Assembly: GCA_963792205.1 (NCBI GenBank)
Contig: CAWBVI010000004.1
Location: 248,001-312,000, forward strand
Direction: 5' to 3'
Source of the DNA: DATDAH01 sp963792205
GTDB lineage: Bacteria; Actinomycetota; Acidimicrobiia; Acidimicrobiales; DATDAH01
DNA: 64,000 bases
Part shown: piece by piece, positions 51,998 to 61,405 of the stretch
Numbering within the stretch: the first letter of the stretch is position 1
Layout: every line of letters starts with the position of its first letter
Program-made: the position numbers and the translations under genes
The notes under the pieces: generated by a model
Told to the model about the DNA's origin: nothing
Seen by the model: only the letters and a program-made list of their open reading frames with translations
Databases searched by the model: none

Positions 51998-54049
51998 CTA
52001 ATCCTGGCGCAGAACCAGCTCGAGGGGGCTCAACGCCGGGGCTTCCGGCGGGCCGGACACCGCGTAGAAGCCGAGTTCGTGCTCCCCGGGGGTGAGTAGG
52101 CGCTCGGACAGCAGGGCCCAGAAGGTGGCGAACTGCCCCTGCCGGTACGCCGGGGCGATCCCGGCCACGGTGCCGTCGACGGCGACCGCTATCCACGGCT
52201 CGGGCTCCTCGACCCAGATGCCTTCGACGTAGGCGGGGAGCTCCTCGGCGCCGGGCGGCACGGTGAACGTCGGCCGGGAGAACGTCGTGACGGCGAATGC
52301 CGCGGGCGGACCCGTCTCTGCTTCTCGCGCCCGGGTGCCGACCAGGTCCTCGTACTCGCCGATGCGCAGCACGGCGTCGGGGTCGTCCGCCCGGCCGGCC
52401 ATCGGTGTGGTCGATTCGAGGACCCGAGCGAAGCCCTCCTCCCGATCCAGCTCGACGAAGTCACCGTCGGGCTCGACCGTGTTGAAGCGCCAGTCGATCA
52501 TCCGCGCCGGGCGGTCCGAACGATCGGCCTCGTCATCGAACACCGATGCGCCGTCGACCTCCCAGGGGATGTCCACGCCGAGGACGTCGGCGATGGTCGG
52601 GACGATGTCGATGGTCTCGGTGGGACGGTCGTCCACGGCACCCTCGGTCTGGCCCGGCTCCTTGACGAGGAGCGGGGTCCACATGACCTCGTGGTAGTTG
52701 GCCTCCGACACCGCCCGGAGCGGCTCCCCGCCGACGAAGCCGACGCCATGGTCCGCCGTGACGATCACGAGTGCCTCGTCGTAGAGGCCGTCGGCCCGGA
52801 GGTCGTCGAGCACCTCATCCAGGAGGCTGTCCGTGTAGCGGAGCTGCACCAGGTGGCGCTGCCGCCCGAGCCCCGCCGTGGTCTGGTCGTGCCAATCGCC
52901 GAACTCGGCCGACCGGGGCGGGTCCGGCGCGTCGTACATCCGCCCCGACGCCAGCCAGTCCCAGGGCTGGTGCGGGAGGAGGAAGTGGCCGAAGTCGAGC
53001 GTCGGCTGGTCCCCTGGCACCGCCTCGCTACCGAAGGCGCGCAGACGTGAGGGCGCCTCCGGATCGGACGGGTTGCGGTCGACGACGAAGCCGAGTGACG
53101 CCTGGTCGGCCCACGGCTGGGCCACCCCTCGGAACACCGTCTCGGCCTGGTCCAGCAGCGAGCTCAGCACGTCGATGTGGCCCGGGTGCTCCCGCTCGTC
53201 GCAGATCCCCGGGGGGCACAGCTCGGTGAGGTTCTCGACGGCGTCGACGTCGTAGGTGCCACCAAGCAGCGTGAACAGGTTCTCGTCGAACTTCGCCGCG
53301 ACCGGCGCGGGGAAGAGCTCGTCGGGCAACTGTCCGGTGAGGATGGCGGGCAAGGCCGAGGGCGTGAGTGGCGACACGCCCGTGTTGTTCCGGAACCAGG
53401 TCGAGTCGGCGGCCAGGTCGCCGAACGCCGGGAAGGTCGCCTCGTCGATCGCGCCCTCGCCGTCGAGGAGCGAGGCGAGCGGGAGCTCATCGAACGCCAC
53501 GACCACCACCGGCACGGGGTTCTCGACCTCGACGTCGGCGGCTTCCACCCCGTCGGAGATCACGAGGTCGGCCACCGGCGAGGCCAGGAGGAACAAGGCG
53601 AGGAAGGCCGGCGCGGCCAGAGCGAGGTAGCGCAGGACCGAGCGGGCCCTCGCCGACCGGACGAGCAGCACCGACGCCCCGGCGGCGACGCCGAGGCCCA
53701 GGACGATCAGCCAGCGACGGCCCTCGGCGTCGAGCAGCGAGGACTTCACGATCTCGGCCACGAAGAGCCCGACGCCGAGGCCGAGCAGGACACCGTGGAC
53801 CCGAGCACGAATGGTCGGCCCGAGCAGCCGGAAGGGCTGCTCGAGCAGCCACAGCAGGACCGGCGGGCCGAGGACCACCAGCAGCGCGTAGACGACGATG
53901 TCGGACGGCCGGGCCCCGAGCGACACCAGCTCCTCGGGGGCCTGTTGCACGACGTCGAACACCGGCTGGGCGACGGTCACCGCGGTGATGCCGACCAACT
54001 CGATGAAGAAGCCCGCCTCCCGGCGCCACGCGGTGCCGCCGTTCACCAT
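51998..54049 (-). CDS. Membrane sulfatase/phosphoglycerol-transferase-type protein
   Basis: A 683-aa membrane enzyme. Five or so N-terminal helices (about 10-185) are followed by an extracytoplasmic alkaline-phosphatase-superfamily domain beginning VPVVVVAFDELPLASLL. STWFRNNTGVSPLTPSALPA carries the catalytic Thr/Ser position of LtaS-like sulfatases, and IVTADHGVGFVGGEP supplies metal Asp/His. Family relatives transfer phosphoglycerol or cleave sulfate or phosphate esters on cell-surface lipids. ATG 54049 is preferred over GTG 54046 and over a much longer ORF. It is divergent from the mannosidase. Confidence 0.82.
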   Translation of the reverse strand: MVNGGTAWRREAGFFIELVGITAVTVAQPVFDVVQQAPEELVSLGARPSDIVVYALLVVLGPPVLLWLLEQPFRLLGPTIRARVHGVLLGLGVGLFVAEIVKSSLLDAEGRRWLIVLGLGVAAGASVLLVRSARARSVLRYLALAAPAFLALFLLASPVADLVISDGVEAADVEVENPVPVVVVAFDELPLASLLDGEGAIDEATFPAFGDLAADSTWFRNNTGVSPLTPSALPAILTGQLPDELFPAPVAAKFDENLFTLLGGTYDVDAVENLTELCPPGICDEREHPGHIDVLSSLLDQAETVFRGVAQPWADQASLGFVVDRNPSDPEAPSRLRAFGSEAVPGDQPTLDFGHFLLPHQPWDWLASGRMYDAPDPPRSAEFGDWHDQTTAGLGRQRHLVQLRYTDSLLDEVLDDLRADGLYDEALVIVTADHGVGFVGGEPLRAVSEANYHEVMWTPLLVKEPGQTEGAVDDRPTETIDIVPTIADVLGVDIPWEVDGASVFDDEADRSDRPARMIDWRFNTVEPDGDFVELDREEGFARVLESTTPMAGRADDPDAVLRIGEYEDLVGTRAREAETGPPAAFAVTTFSRPTFTVPPGAEELPAYVEGIWVEEPEPWIAVAVDGTVAGIAPAYRQGQFATFWALLSERLLTPGEHELGFYAVSGPPEAPALSPLELVLRQD

Positions 54050-54114
54050 TGCGCCAGACCGTAGCCACCGCCCGTTCACCTTCTGAAGCGCGGTCCGGCT
54101 CCTAGCCTGCGGGC

Positions 54115-56743
54115 ATGGCCCGCACGGTGTCGGTCGTCCCCCACACGCACTGGGACCGCGAGTGGTACGCCCCGTACCAGCGGTTCCGGCTCCGGCTCGT
54201 CGATCTCCTCGACGATCTGCTCGACCACCTGGAAGCCGACCCGTCGTTCCGCCACTTCCTCCTCGACGGTCAGATGGCCGTGGTCGACGACTACCTCGAG
54301 GTCCGGCCCGACGCCGAGGAGCGCCTGCGCCGGCTGGCCACATCGGGCCGGCTGGCCATGGGGCCGTGGTACGCCCTGCCCGACGAGTTCCTGGTGTCGG
54401 GTGAGACCCTGGTCCGGAACCTCCAGCTCGGCCTGCGCCAGGCCGCCGCCTTCGGTGGGGCGATGGACGTCGGCTACCTGCCCGACATGTTCGGCCACGT
54501 CGCCCAGATGCCCCAGGTCCTGGCCCAGTTCGGCTTCGCAGCACGCGGTGGTGTGGCGAGGGGTGCCCTCGGCCGTCGACCGCAGCGGCTTCTGGTGGGA
54601 GGCGCCCGACGGCACCACGGTGCGGGCCGAGTACCTGCCCGAGGGCTACGGCAACGGGGCTCGGGTGCCCGACGACGCCAAGGCCCTCCTCCACCTGGTG
54701 GAGGGCTTCGTCCGCACCCACGACGACCTGCTCGCCGGGCCGGTGCTGTGGATGGTCGGCACCGACCACCAGACCCCGCGCCCGTGGCTGGGGCGGGTGG
54801 TGCTCGAGGCCAACGACCTGCAGGACGACTACGAGCTGGTCATCCGATCACTGGCCGAGCACGTCGCGTCGGCTCCCACCGACGGGCTGCCGCACTGGCG
54901 CGGCGAGCTGCGCTCCGGCGCCCGGGCCAACCTCCTCATGGGCGTGGCCTCCAACCGCACCGACGTGAAGGTGGCGGCGGCGAGGGCCGAACGCACGCTC
55001 GAGCAGCTGGCCGAGCCCGTGGCCGCGCTGTTCCGGCCCGCCTCCGACTGGCCGGAGCCTTTCTTCGACCTGGCCTGGCGGGAGGTCATCCGGAACTCGG
55101 CCCACGACTCGGTCTGTGCCTGCTCCCACGACGACGTGGTCGCCGCCGTCCTCCACCGCTACGCCGAGGCCCACCACATCGGCCGTGGGGTGTTGTCGGG
55201 TGCGTTGCGGGCGTTCGGCTCGTCACTGGCGATCACCGGCGCCGTCGTGGTCAACCCGTCGGCCCGCACGCGCGGCGGCGTGGTCGAGCTCGACCTGCCG
55301 GGGTCGGGCCCGGCCGAGGGGCTGCAGGTCCTGGCCGAGACCCCGGCGAAACAGGTGCTGCACGAGATCGTGGCGGCCGACGCGGTGCTCGTGGTCGAGC
55401 GGGAGATCTTCCTGCACCCCGCCCTCGTCGAGCTCGACCTGGCCGTCGAGGGCGACCGAGCCGATGTCGTGCTCCGCGAAGGCGAGCAGCTGATGGACGC
55501 GCCGCCGGAGAACACGACCGCGGTCCTCACCGCGCTGGCGGCGCACGCCCGGGCCCATCCCGCCGGCCTGGTCCGCATCGAACGGAGGGGCCCGGCCCGG
55601 CGCAAGGTCCTGGCCCGGATGGCCGCGGTAGACGGTTACGGCTGGCAGGCCTGGGCCCCGGACGCATTGGACGGCGCGGCGCCGGTGGTCGCAGACGGCA
55701 CGACCCTCTCGAACGGGATCCTCACGGTCGACGTCGATCCGGCCAATGGCACCTTCGCCGTCGACGGCCACGCCGGCCTGGGTCGGCTGGTGGACGACGG
55801 CGACGCCGGCGACACCTACAACTGGTCCCCTCCGGATGACGATCGCATCGTCGACCAGCCCGAGTCGGTGACCGTCACCGTCGACGAGTCGGGGCCGGTC
55901 CGCGCCCGGCTGCGCATCGACGCCACCTACCGGCTGCCCCGTGCGGTCGAGGGCCTGGCCCGGGCCGGCGAGGTCGCCGTGCCGGTCCAGACGGTCCTGG
56001 AGCTCCGCGCCGGCGAGGACCTCCTCCGGGTGACCACCACCGTCGACAACCAGGCGCGGGACCACCGTCTCCGGGCGTGGTTCCCTCTCCCCCAGCCAGC
56101 CGACCACTCCGAAGCCGAGTGCGCGTTCACCATCGTCCACCGCGGCCTCGAGGCCGAGGGTGGGCCCACCGAGCGCCCGATGGCCACGTTCCCGTCCCGG
56201 CGCTTCGTCCGGGCGGGCGGGCTGACCGTCGCCCACGAGGGCCTGCTCGAGTACGAGCTGGTCGACATCGAAGACGGTCGAGCCCGTGCCCTCGCCCTCA
56301 CGCTCCTGCGCTGCACGGGAATGTTGTCCCAGGGACCGATGACCACTCGACCCCTCCCGGCAGGGCCCGAGAACCCGCTCGAGGGGCCGCAGCTCCAAGG
56401 TCGCCAGACCGTGCAGTACGTCGTGCACGTCGGCGACCGCGACCCCTTCGCCGTGGTCGACGACGCCTTCGTCCCCCTGCTGGTCGCCACCGGCGACGGC
56501 TCCGGCGAGGTCGCCGGCAACGGCCGGATGCTGACGGTCGATGGAGCGCAGGTGTCCAGCCTTCGCCGGGACGCCGGCCAGCTCGAGCTCCGGGTGTTCA
56601 ACCCCACCGACCAGCCCACGACGGTGGCCGTCGACGGCCGCCACGGCTGGCAGGTCGACCTCCGCGGCCGCCCCCTGGAGCCCTTCGAGCAGCAGGTCGA
56701 CCTGGCCCCCCACCAGATCGCCACCCTCCGCCTCGCGGAGTAG
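54115..56743 (+). CDS. GH38 alpha-mannosidase, one frameshift near 54538
   Basis: An alpha-mannosidase of GH38 (MngB-like), about 876 aa. The N-terminal zinc-binding VPHTHWDREWYAPYQ (residues 8-22) and the nucleophile region GYLPDMFGHVAQMPQ are in the first frame. After about residue 142 the frame changes, and QHAVVWRGVPSAVDRSGFWW continues without loss. Later motifs RNSAHDSVCACSHDDVV are intact. One base too many near 54538 would restore FGFQHAVVWRGVP. The long beta-rich C-terminal half is normal for the family. The enzyme probably hydrolyses mannosyl or 2-O-mannosyl-glycerate-like substrates in the cytoplasm; there is no signal peptide. Confidence 0.87.
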
Positions 56744-56780
56744 GGGGGCGGGAGGGAGCGCCGTCAGGCGCTCAGCCAGC

Positions 56781-56809
56781 TCGATCGCCAACCTACGGTT
56801 GGCGATCGA
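56781..56809. terminator. Perfect palindrome with ATCGCCAA core, between convergent genes
   Basis: TCGATCGCCAACC (56781-56793) and GGTTGGCGATCGA (56797-56809) are exact 13-bp complements with a TAC loop. The stop codon of the minus-strand cyclase gene lies in the loop and its last four codons (DRQP) are in the stem. It lies 38 nt beyond the mannosidase stop and is symmetrical, so it could terminate both transcripts. The core recurs at 25172-25194. Confidence 0.65.
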
Positions 56810-57959
56810 AAGCGGCGCCGAAGTGCTCCTCGATCCAGGCGCGGCCGATCTCCCTCCGCAACCTCGCCTTGTCGAGGAGGGACATCTCCTCGTCGGTGCG
56901 GCGCAGCAGCCACAACGACACCTTGCCGATGTCGCGCAGCGTGTGGGCCCGGATGCTGACCAGCGAGAACCGTTCGTCACCCTCGAGCGCGTCCTTCGCC
57001 GGCTCGGACACCACGATCGAGCCGGGGTAGGCGATGCCGACGATGCGGTGGGCGAGGTTGACGACGGGCCCGTAGAGGTCGCCCTCGTACTGCAGGACCG
57101 GCCCGTGGGCGAGGCCAACCCGGACGTCGGAGACGGCCTCTTCGGCCCTGAACCGCTCCGTGAGCTCGAGGGCGATCTCGGCGCCGGACACGACGTGGTC
57201 CGCGCTGAACATGACCTCGTCGCCGATCGTCTTGATCAGGCGACCGCCGTGGGCCGACACCACGTCCGCGGCCACGCCCTCGAAGCGCCCGACGACGTGG
57301 GCCAGCTCGTCCTCGGGGATCTGCTGGCTGAGCGCCGTGAAGCCGACGAGGTCGGCGAAGCCCACGGTGAGCGTGGCCCGCTCACCCTCGGCCTCGGTGC
57401 CCTCGAGCTGGGCCAGACGGCGGCGGGCCTCGACCTCGAGGTGACGGCGCCAGACGTAGTCCATGACCCGGGGCATGACGTCGAAGAGCAGCTCGGCCCG
57501 CTCGGCGAAGGGCGCCTCAGCGACCTGGTCGGCGGACCGCTCACCGTGGCGATCGGCCATGGCCGTCACCTGGGCGGCGGCCACCCGCGACAGCGACTGG
57601 CCGATGACCCGCGCCATCTGCAGGGTCAGATCCTCGTCGGTGAGGCCGCGCTCCAGCAACGAGCCAACGAGGGCGGTCATGGCGGCGTCGGTCGGCGTGT
57701 AGACGGGCTCGTCGGGGTCCACATGGGGGAACCCGAGTGCCCGCCAGACCTGGGAGACGGCGTCGATCTCCAGTCCGGCGTCCCGGGCGATGTCGCGCTG
57801 GCTGAGCGTCCGCTCCTCGCTCTCGAGCAACCGGTCGATGGCCAGGAGCTCGAGACCGCCGGCCGCTGAGGCCCGATCGATCTCGTCCTGGGGCACGCCC
57901 TCGGCGACGAGCGCCTCCTCGACCGAGCGCCGACGGCGCAGGCGATCCCGCAGGCTCAC
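56793..57959 (-). CDS. Class III adenylate/guanylate cyclase
   Basis: A 388-aa soluble cyclase. Residues 1-190 form a helical regulatory part. From about 192 the class III catalytic domain shows TVGFADLVGFTALSQQ (first metal Asp and Phe), LAHVVGRFEGVAADVVSAHG, then GGRLIKTIGDEVMFSA with the second metal Asp, and VRVGLAHGPVLQYEGDLYGP and PVVNLAHRIVG with the transition-state Asn and a conserved Arg (AHRI). It should make cAMP or cGMP. The GTG start at 57959 overlaps the upstream stop by 4 nt (GTGA). The last codons overlap the palindromic terminator. Confidence 0.9.
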   Translation of the reverse strand: MSLRDRLRRRRSVEEALVAEGVPQDEIDRASAAGGLELLAIDRLLESEERTLSQRDIARDAGLEIDAVSQVWRALGFPHVDPDEPVYTPTDAAMTALVGSLLERGLTDEDLTLQMARVIGQSLSRVAAAQVTAMADRHGERSADQVAEAPFAERAELLFDVMPRVMDYVWRRHLEVEARRRLAQLEGTEAEGERATLTVGFADLVGFTALSQQIPEDELAHVVGRFEGVAADVVSAHGGRLIKTIGDEVMFSADHVVSGAEIALELTERFRAEEAVSDVRVGLAHGPVLQYEGDLYGPVVNLAHRIVGIAYPGSIVVSEPAKDALEGDERFSLVSIRAHTLRDIGKVSLWLLRRTDEEMSLLDKARLRREIGRAWIEEHFGAAFDRQP

Positions 57960-59770
57960 GAGAACGACCCCTCGTCGACCGGCGACCGCACGGGACCGAG
58001 GAGGGCCTCGCCCACGGGGTCCGAGCTCGACCAGGCGGGGTCGAGCCCGGGCACGACGATGCGCACCGGCCGCTCGGGCTCTGACGGCGCCAGCTCCCAG
58101 AGGAGCGCGGGGCGTTCGCCGTGCCACCGGACGGCGAAGCCGAAGGTGCCCACCGCGGTCGGCGCGTCGTAGAGCTCGACCCCCTGGCCCAGCCACGCCG
58201 GGTCGACGATCGGCAGGATGGCCAGCGTGTCGGGCACTTCGAGGCGCGGACCCCGCTCGACCACGAGCAGATCACGGACGGCCAGGAGGTAGGCGGCGGT
58301 GGCCTTGGGGTCGTGCGCCGCCAGCGCCGTCGCGACGGCAGGCACACCGGCGACCAGCTCGGGCCAGGCGCCTCTGGGAGCGGAGGCCGCCACCAGGGCC
58401 CGCAGCCGATCGAGGCCCCGGGGCTGGCCGAGCCCGATCTCGACCTTGGCCAGGAGCGCGGTCAACCAGGGCGACCAGCCGTCGGACAGCACGCCCGCGG
58501 TCACGCCCCCGGCGCCGGTGGTCAACTGGTCCCGGATGAGGTCGAGGGTGGCCGCCACCGCTGGCGCGGCGGGGTCGACGGCCCCCAGCGCGGCGGCCAC
58601 GACCACCCCGACGACCCCGGCGTCGAGGGGCCGCCCGGGTCCGGCCGGGATGGCGTCGACGCCGAGCGCCGCGGTCACGGTCGCGACCGAGCGGTCCACG
58701 TCGGCCGCCAGCCCGCGGGCGAAGCGCCGCGCGTCGACCGCGGCCTCGACCTGGCCCGCCCGCTCGAGGAGCCGGGCCGACCGCACGAGTCCGGCGATCG
58801 ACCACCAGTCATCCAGGTAGGCCTGCCCCTCGGCGCCGAGCACGCCGGGCTGGGGGCCCGCGGGGAGCAACCCGGCCCGGAGGGCGTCCTTGCGATGACG
58901 GCGGACATGGCGCCTGCGCTCGATCCAGTGACCGGCCTTGGCCACGGGTCCGACCAGGTCGTCCTCCGGCTCGCCGCCGAGGGTGACCAGCGCCTGGCCC
59001 GTGACGGCCAGGCCGCCGCCGTCGTCGCCGAGGGCACCAGTCATGCCTTGGCCCGCGAGCAGCGAGGTCCGGTCGTCCGGATCGATCCCGACGCCCACCT
59101 CGCGGCGGGCCTCGGAGAGGAGCGCCGTGGCGGCTCCGTCGGGGGTCTGGTGGAACAGCAGGAAGCCCCGGGCGGCGTCCGCGGCCGCGGCGAGGGTGGG
59201 GTCCGGCAGCGACCAGCTCGCCCCGACCCCGATCTGTGACCGCCAGCCGGCGGCGACCCGACCGGCGTCGGGGAGCAGCGCCGGGTCCGGCGCCTCGTCG
59301 CCCTCGATCACGGCCACGCGCACGGTGGCCCCGTGGGGCAAGGGGACGAAGGCGGCGGGCGGCACCCATTGGCTCGGGGGCCGGGGCAAGCGGAGGCGGT
59401 GCCGGCCGTCGACGGTCAGCGTGGCGCCGTCGACGTCGACCGCCTCGACCCCGTCGAGCACGAGGGCCAGCGCCACCGGCACCGGGGTCTCGTTGGTGAC
59501 CTCGATGGCCAGCGCCGCCGCGCCACCCGGACCGCTCACCGCGTAGGCCCGGTGCACCACGTCCCCGCCGACGACGCGGAGCCGGGTCTCGACCACCGGT
59601 GTGTCCTCGACGAGTGACTGCCGGAGGGCGGTCTCCACCGCCGGCACGTGCCAGCGGTCTTCGGCGCCGACCCACCAGTCCAGACGCCACGCCACACCGG
59701 TGGGCCGGACGGCACCGTGGGCATCGACCGTCCCCCGTCGCCCGGCGCCGAGCACCCCGAGGTCGATCAC
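57956..59770 (-). CDS. Large protein of unknown function, possibly carbohydrate-related
   Basis: A 604-aa protein with an N-terminal beta-rich region (about 1-180) containing GVAWRLDWWVGAEDRWHVPA, then alpha-helices (about 195-500, with LLFHQTPDGAATALLSEARR and AYLDDWWSIAGLVRSARLLE), and a final beta part. The beta domain followed by (alpha/alpha)-like helices resembles GH15/trehalase-type or other six-hairpin glycosidases, but no conserved catalytic Glu pair is clear. I call it unknown. GTG 59770 follows the gpsA stop by one base (TGACGTG), and its own stop overlaps the cyclase start, so gpsA, this gene and the cyclase form one operon. Confidence 0.65.
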   Translation of the reverse strand: MIDLGVLGAGRRGTVDAHGAVRPTGVAWRLDWWVGAEDRWHVPAVETALRQSLVEDTPVVETRLRVVGGDVVHRAYAVSGPGGAAALAIEVTNETPVPVALALVLDGVEAVDVDGATLTVDGRHRLRLPRPPSQWVPPAAFVPLPHGATVRVAVIEGDEAPDPALLPDAGRVAAGWRSQIGVGASWSLPDPTLAAAADAARGFLLFHQTPDGAATALLSEARREVGVGIDPDDRTSLLAGQGMTGALGDDGGGLAVTGQALVTLGGEPEDDLVGPVAKAGHWIERRRHVRRHRKDALRAGLLPAGPQPGVLGAEGQAYLDDWWSIAGLVRSARLLERAGQVEAAVDARRFARGLAADVDRSVATVTAALGVDAIPAGPGRPLDAGVVGVVVAAALGAVDPAAPAVAATLDLIRDQLTTGAGGVTAGVLSDGWSPWLTALLAKVEIGLGQPRGLDRLRALVAASAPRGAWPELVAGVPAVATALAAHDPKATAAYLLAVRDLLVVERGPRLEVPDTLAILPIVDPAWLGQGVELYDAPTAVGTFGFAVRWHGERPALLWELAPSEPERPVRIVVPGLDPAWSSSDPVGEALLGPVRSPVDEGSFS

Positions 59771-59771
59771 G

Positions 59772-60776
59772 TCATTCCCGTTCGGCAGTGGCGTCCCGGT
59801 GCAGGAGGCCCCGGTAGGCGGTGTAGGCATCGGCCCCGCCCGCGCACACCCCGGCGACCTCGGCGGTGATCGGCATCTCGACGCCGTACTCCTCGGCCAG
59901 CTCCAGCACGACCTGGGCGGTCTTCACGCCCTCCGCAACCTGGTCCATCTCCTCGATGACCTGCTCGATGGTCTTGCCCCGGCCGAGTTGCTCGCCGACG
60001 TAGCGGTTGCGGCTCTGGGTCGAGATGCACGTGGCCAGCAGGTCGCCCATGCCGGCCAGGCCGGCGAAGGTCTCGGGCTCGCCCCCCATGGCGACGCCCA
60101 GCCGGGTGAGCTCGGCCAGGCCGCGGGTGATGACCGCGGCCCGGGTGTTGTCCCCCGCGCCGAGGCCGTCGGCCATGCCCGAGGCCAGCGCGATGACGTT
60201 CTTGAGCGCGCCGCCCAGCTCGCTGCCGACCACGTCGCGGTTGGTGTAGACGCGGAAGAGATCGGTGGCGATGAGGGACTGCAGGCGGGTGGCCACCGTC
60301 TCGTCGGACATGGCGATCACCGCGGCCGCGGCGTGGCCGCTGAGGATCTCCTTGGCCAGGTTCGGACCGGTGAGGACCCCGTAGGGGTGACCAGGGAGGA
60401 CCTCCTGGATCACCTGGGTCATGCGCAGCTTGGTCCCCTGCTCGAGGCCCTTGGCGAGGCTGACCACGGGCACCCACGGCCGTAGGTGGTTGCGCACCTC
60501 CTCGAGCGTCTGGCGAAAGCCGGAGCTCGGTACCCCCATGACCAGGACATCGGCCTGCCGGACGGCGTCGGGCAGGTCGTCGGTGGCCTGGAGCTTGTCG
60601 TGGAGCACGAAGTCGGGCAGGTAGCGGCGGTTGACGTGGTCGCGGTCGATCTCCTCGGCCACCTGCGGGTCGCGGGCCCAGAGGAGCGTCGGTGTGTTGT
60701 GCGCCGCGAGGTGGGCGACCGTCGTCCCCCACGAGCCGGCGCCGAGTACGACCACCCGGACGTCCACGACCGCCAC
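59772..60776 (-). CDS. gpsA: NAD(P)-dependent glycerol-3-phosphate dehydrogenase
   Basis: A GpsA of about 334 aa, making glycerol-3-phosphate from dihydroxyacetone phosphate for phospholipid synthesis. The N-terminal Rossmann motif is VVVLGAGSWGTTVA. The catalytic lysine lies in GGALKNVIALASGMADGLG, near GAGDNTRAAVITRGLAEL, and the structural VLTGPNLAKEI is intact. GTG 60776 or GTG 60767 may be the true start; the first is used. It heads an operon that continues with an unknown protein and a cyclase. It is divergent from fbiD (47 bp). Confidence 0.93.
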   Translation of the reverse strand: MAVVDVRVVVLGAGSWGTTVAHLAAHNTPTLLWARDPQVAEEIDRDHVNRRYLPDFVLHDKLQATDDLPDAVRQADVLVMGVPSSGFRQTLEEVRNHLRPWVPVVSLAKGLEQGTKLRMTQVIQEVLPGHPYGVLTGPNLAKEILSGHAAAAVIAMSDETVATRLQSLIATDLFRVYTNRDVVGSELGGALKNVIALASGMADGLGAGDNTRAAVITRGLAELTRLGVAMGGEPETFAGLAGMGDLLATCISTQSRNRYVGEQLGRGKTIEQVIEEMDQVAEGVKTAQVVLELAEEYGVEMPITAEVAGVCAGGADAYTAYRGLLHRDATAERE

Positions 60777-60823
60777 CCTAGGGCGGGTCGGGCGCCGGGA
60801 GCCGACCGTAGACTTCGCCTCCG

Positions 60824-61405
60824 ATGCTCGTCCTGGTGCCGGTCAAGGCCTTCGGGCGGGCCAAGGTGCGACTGGCCGACGTCCTCGACGCGCCGGCCCG
60901 CGCCGCGCTGGCCCGGGAGATGGCGGACCGGGTGCTGGCCGCAACCGGCGACCTCCCCGTCGCCGTCGTCTGTGACGACGACGAGGTGGCGGCCTGGGCC
61001 GAGGGTCACGGGGCCCGGGTGCTCTGGCGGCCCGGGCACGGCTTGAACGGCGCGGTCAACGATGCCGTGGCCACCCTGGCCGCGGAAGGCCTCGATCGGG
61101 TGCTCGTCGCCCATGCCGACCTCCCACTGGCCACCGGCTTCGAGGAGCTGGTGGCGCCCACCGACGGCGTGGTCCTCGTCCCGGACCGCCACGAGGACGG
61201 CACCAACGTCGCCTCGGTCCCCGCCGCCGCCGGCTTCGCCTTCGCCTACGGCCCGGGCTCCTTCGCCCGCCACTGTGCGGAGGCCGAGCGCCTTGGCCTG
61301 GAGCTCACCGTGCACCGCCCGCCCCGGCTGACCTGGGACGTCGACGTGCCCGCCGACCTCGACCTGCCCCCGGACGTCCCCACCCCGCCGTTGCTCGCCG
61401 GGTGA
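60824..61405 (+). CDS. fbiD: Phosphoenolpyruvate/2-phospho-L-lactate guanylyltransferase (F420 synthesis)
   Basis: A 193-aa FbiD/CofC. It activates phosphoenolpyruvate (or 2-phospholactate) with GTP in coenzyme F420 biosynthesis. The nucleotide-binding N-terminus is MLVLVPVKAFGRAKVRLADV, followed by VAVVCDDDEVAAW, the DRVLVAHADLPLA metal-Asp segment, and DGVVLVPDRHEDGTN. The length is normal. The last base pair overlaps the PIG-L start (TGATG), so the two are cotranscribed. It supports F420-dependent enzymes at 7626 and 45997. Confidence 0.88.
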   Translation: MLVLVPVKAFGRAKVRLADVLDAPARAALAREMADRVLAATGDLPVAVVCDDDEVAAWAEGHGARVLWRPGHGLNGAVNDAVATLAAEGLDRVLVAHADLPLATGFEELVAPTDGVVLVPDRHEDGTNVASVPAAAGFAFAYGPGSFARHCAEAERLGLELTVHRPPRLTWDVDVPADLDLPPDVPTPPLLAG

